Shown here one piece after another: positions 5,159-5,698 of a stretch of DNA of 5,698 bases. Under the pieces are notes generated by a model, which saw only the letters and a list, made by a program, of their open reading frames with translations, was not told the DNA's origin and made no database searches. Source of the stretch: Candidatus Odinarchaeota archaeon (GTDB lineage Archaea > Asgardarchaeota > Baldrarchaeia > Baldrarchaeales > DXJG01); NCBI GenBank assembly GCA_021158895.1, contig JAGGSW010000028.1:1-5698 (forward strand). The letters are read 5' to 3'. How positions within the stretch are numbered: position 1 is the first letter of the stretch; each line of letters starts with the position of its first letter. The position numbers were made by a program, and so were the translations under genes.

Positions 5159-5574
5159 GTTTCTTTTCTCCTTAAACTTCTCCCTCTAATTTTCCTTATG
5201 GCTTGTTCCTCTATTTTTTCTCCGACCTTCCATAAAATTCTATGCTGTTTGTAATTTGTGACCTTGTTAGCTTTTTCTAAAACTTCTTTGATGTTGTCAC
5301 CAATAGCTACTATTTGGCCATTTGCAATTACCACCCATTTGCCATGGTGTTTTTGTTCAAAATTTTTTCTTACTTCCATTAATTTCTTCCAATTCTCCTC
5401 ATCTTCTTTGTTTAAGCTTTTAACAGGTTCAATTATAAGCTTTCCTTTTACAATACGAATATTTACTTCGTCATAGGGTTTAAAGGGAAAGGCAGAATCA
5501 TTGCTAAGTTTCTTAGAAATATACAGGTAAAGTCCTCCACCCTTATGCGGAACAAACTTACCTTTACCCTTCAT
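5155..5574 (-). CDS. AbrB/SpoVT-like DNA-binding protein fused to DUF5678
   Basis: A 139-residue two-part protein. Residues 1-52 look like a swapped-hairpin AbrB/SpoVT domain: KGKFVPHKGGGLYLYISKKL, then FKPYDEVNIRIVKGKLIIEP, the 'strand, PxK-like helix, GDxV strand, gKLii strand' order used by many archaeal antitoxins. Residues about 61-104 resemble DUF5678: a helix then GKWVVIANGQIVAIGDNIKEVLEKA. The last 35 residues are strongly basic (IRKIRGRSLRRKE), possibly for nucleic acid binding. The ATG at 5574 has GAGGT 8 bases upstream. It overlaps the protease gene by 4 bases, so it takes the antitoxin-like first place in the operon. I infer a regulator, and perhaps inhibitor or substrate, of the protease. 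Confidence 0.7.
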   Translation of the reverse strand: MKGKGKFVPHKGGGLYLYISKKLSNDSAFPFKPYDEVNIRIVKGKLIIEPVKSLNKEDEENWKKLMEVRKNFEQKHHGKWVVIANGQIVAIGDNIKEVLEKANKVTNYKQHRILWKVGEKIEEQAIRKIRGRSLRRKET

Positions 5575-5582
5575 TTTAATAC

Positions 5583-5630
5583 CTCAAAACTAAAGTACAT
5601 AAAAATTATATATAAAATTTTACATAAAAA
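5583..5630 (-). promoter_or_regulatory. Promoter of the AbrB-protease operon with direct repeats
   Basis: A TATA sequence (TTATATATAA, about 5606-5616) lies about 35 bases before the ATG at 5574, and the GAGGT ribosome site is at 5587-5583. Two identical 10-base repeats, TACATAAAAA, flank the TATA box at 5596-5605 and 5621-5630 (25-base period). They could be regulator sites, or AT-rich chance. Confidence 0.4.
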
Positions 5631-5698
5631 CTTAGAAGGTCGACTTCTTCCAAAATAAACTGACCCTTCTTTGAAAATTTAAGCCTCAAAAATTCACC
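5606..5698 (-). CDS. Possible C-terminal end of a gene running off the window
   Basis: The minus strand is open from the window edge for 30 codons to a TAA at 5608-5606. It contains a plausible charged-hydrophobic stretch (KFSKKGQFILEEVDLL). Its stop would overlap the TATA box of the next operon. Too short to assign; chance opening in AT-rich DNA is possible. Confidence 0.2.
   Translation of the reverse strand, partial: GEFLRLKFSKKGQFILEEVDLLSFYVKFYI

Noticed and set aside
1..5698. All frame breaks are sequencing errors
   Set aside because: Not provable here. The 3046-5574 genes contain runs of six identical bases without any break, and the mocA relic has diverged well beyond indels, so at least part of the damage looks real; the T7 and A8 breaks remain suspect.

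Overview
The window looks archaeal, probably from a thermophile-rich, low-GC lineage; the phylum cannot be fixed from this sequence. The evidence is TATA-type promoters placed about 25-38 bases before starts, GGTGA/GGAGG ribosome sites, a VapBC pair of archaeal style, an AbrB-DUF5678 fusion, and small clan AA aspartic proteases of the AF_0612 type. No rRNA, tRNA, CRISPR array, transposase or integrase was seen.

Left part (1-1845, minus strand, visibly richer in GC than the rest): a run of tightly packed genes for small membrane proteins I do not recognise. A 125-residue membrane protein heads the run. It is followed by a 31-codon ORF and a roughly 246-residue multi-pass membrane protein whose frame is broken at a T7 run. 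After that come two stretches (631-451 and 396-11) that read like genes but are cut by stops and frame changes.

Middle (2050-2752, plus strand): a VapBC toxin-antitoxin pair in which both genes are frame-disrupted at A runs. The vapB break falls on an A AAA AAG slippery heptamer just before a stop. The vapC break needs a shift in the opposite direction, which favours ordinary indels or decay.

Right part (3046-5574, minus strand): an intact MocA/MobA-like nucleotidyltransferase and two two-gene cassettes, each made of a DNA-binding protein overlapped at its stop by a single-domain aspartic protease gene (wHTH-protease and AbrB-DUF5678-protease). The spaces between them hold two relics: an 18-codon piece of the AbrB-linked protease type just upstream of mocA, and a frameshifted mocA C-terminal piece directly after the intact AbrB-linked protease. 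The simplest reading is an old tandem duplication of a protease-mocA unit in which each copy lost a different gene, with the wHTH-protease cassette between them.

Functionally, the regulator-protease cassettes are built like toxin-antitoxin operons: a small DNA-binding protein first, an overlapping start, and (for the wHTH cassette) a perfect 20-bp palindrome between TATA box and start codon. Their position next to a vapBC locus suggests a stress or defence-like accessory region. That role is inference.
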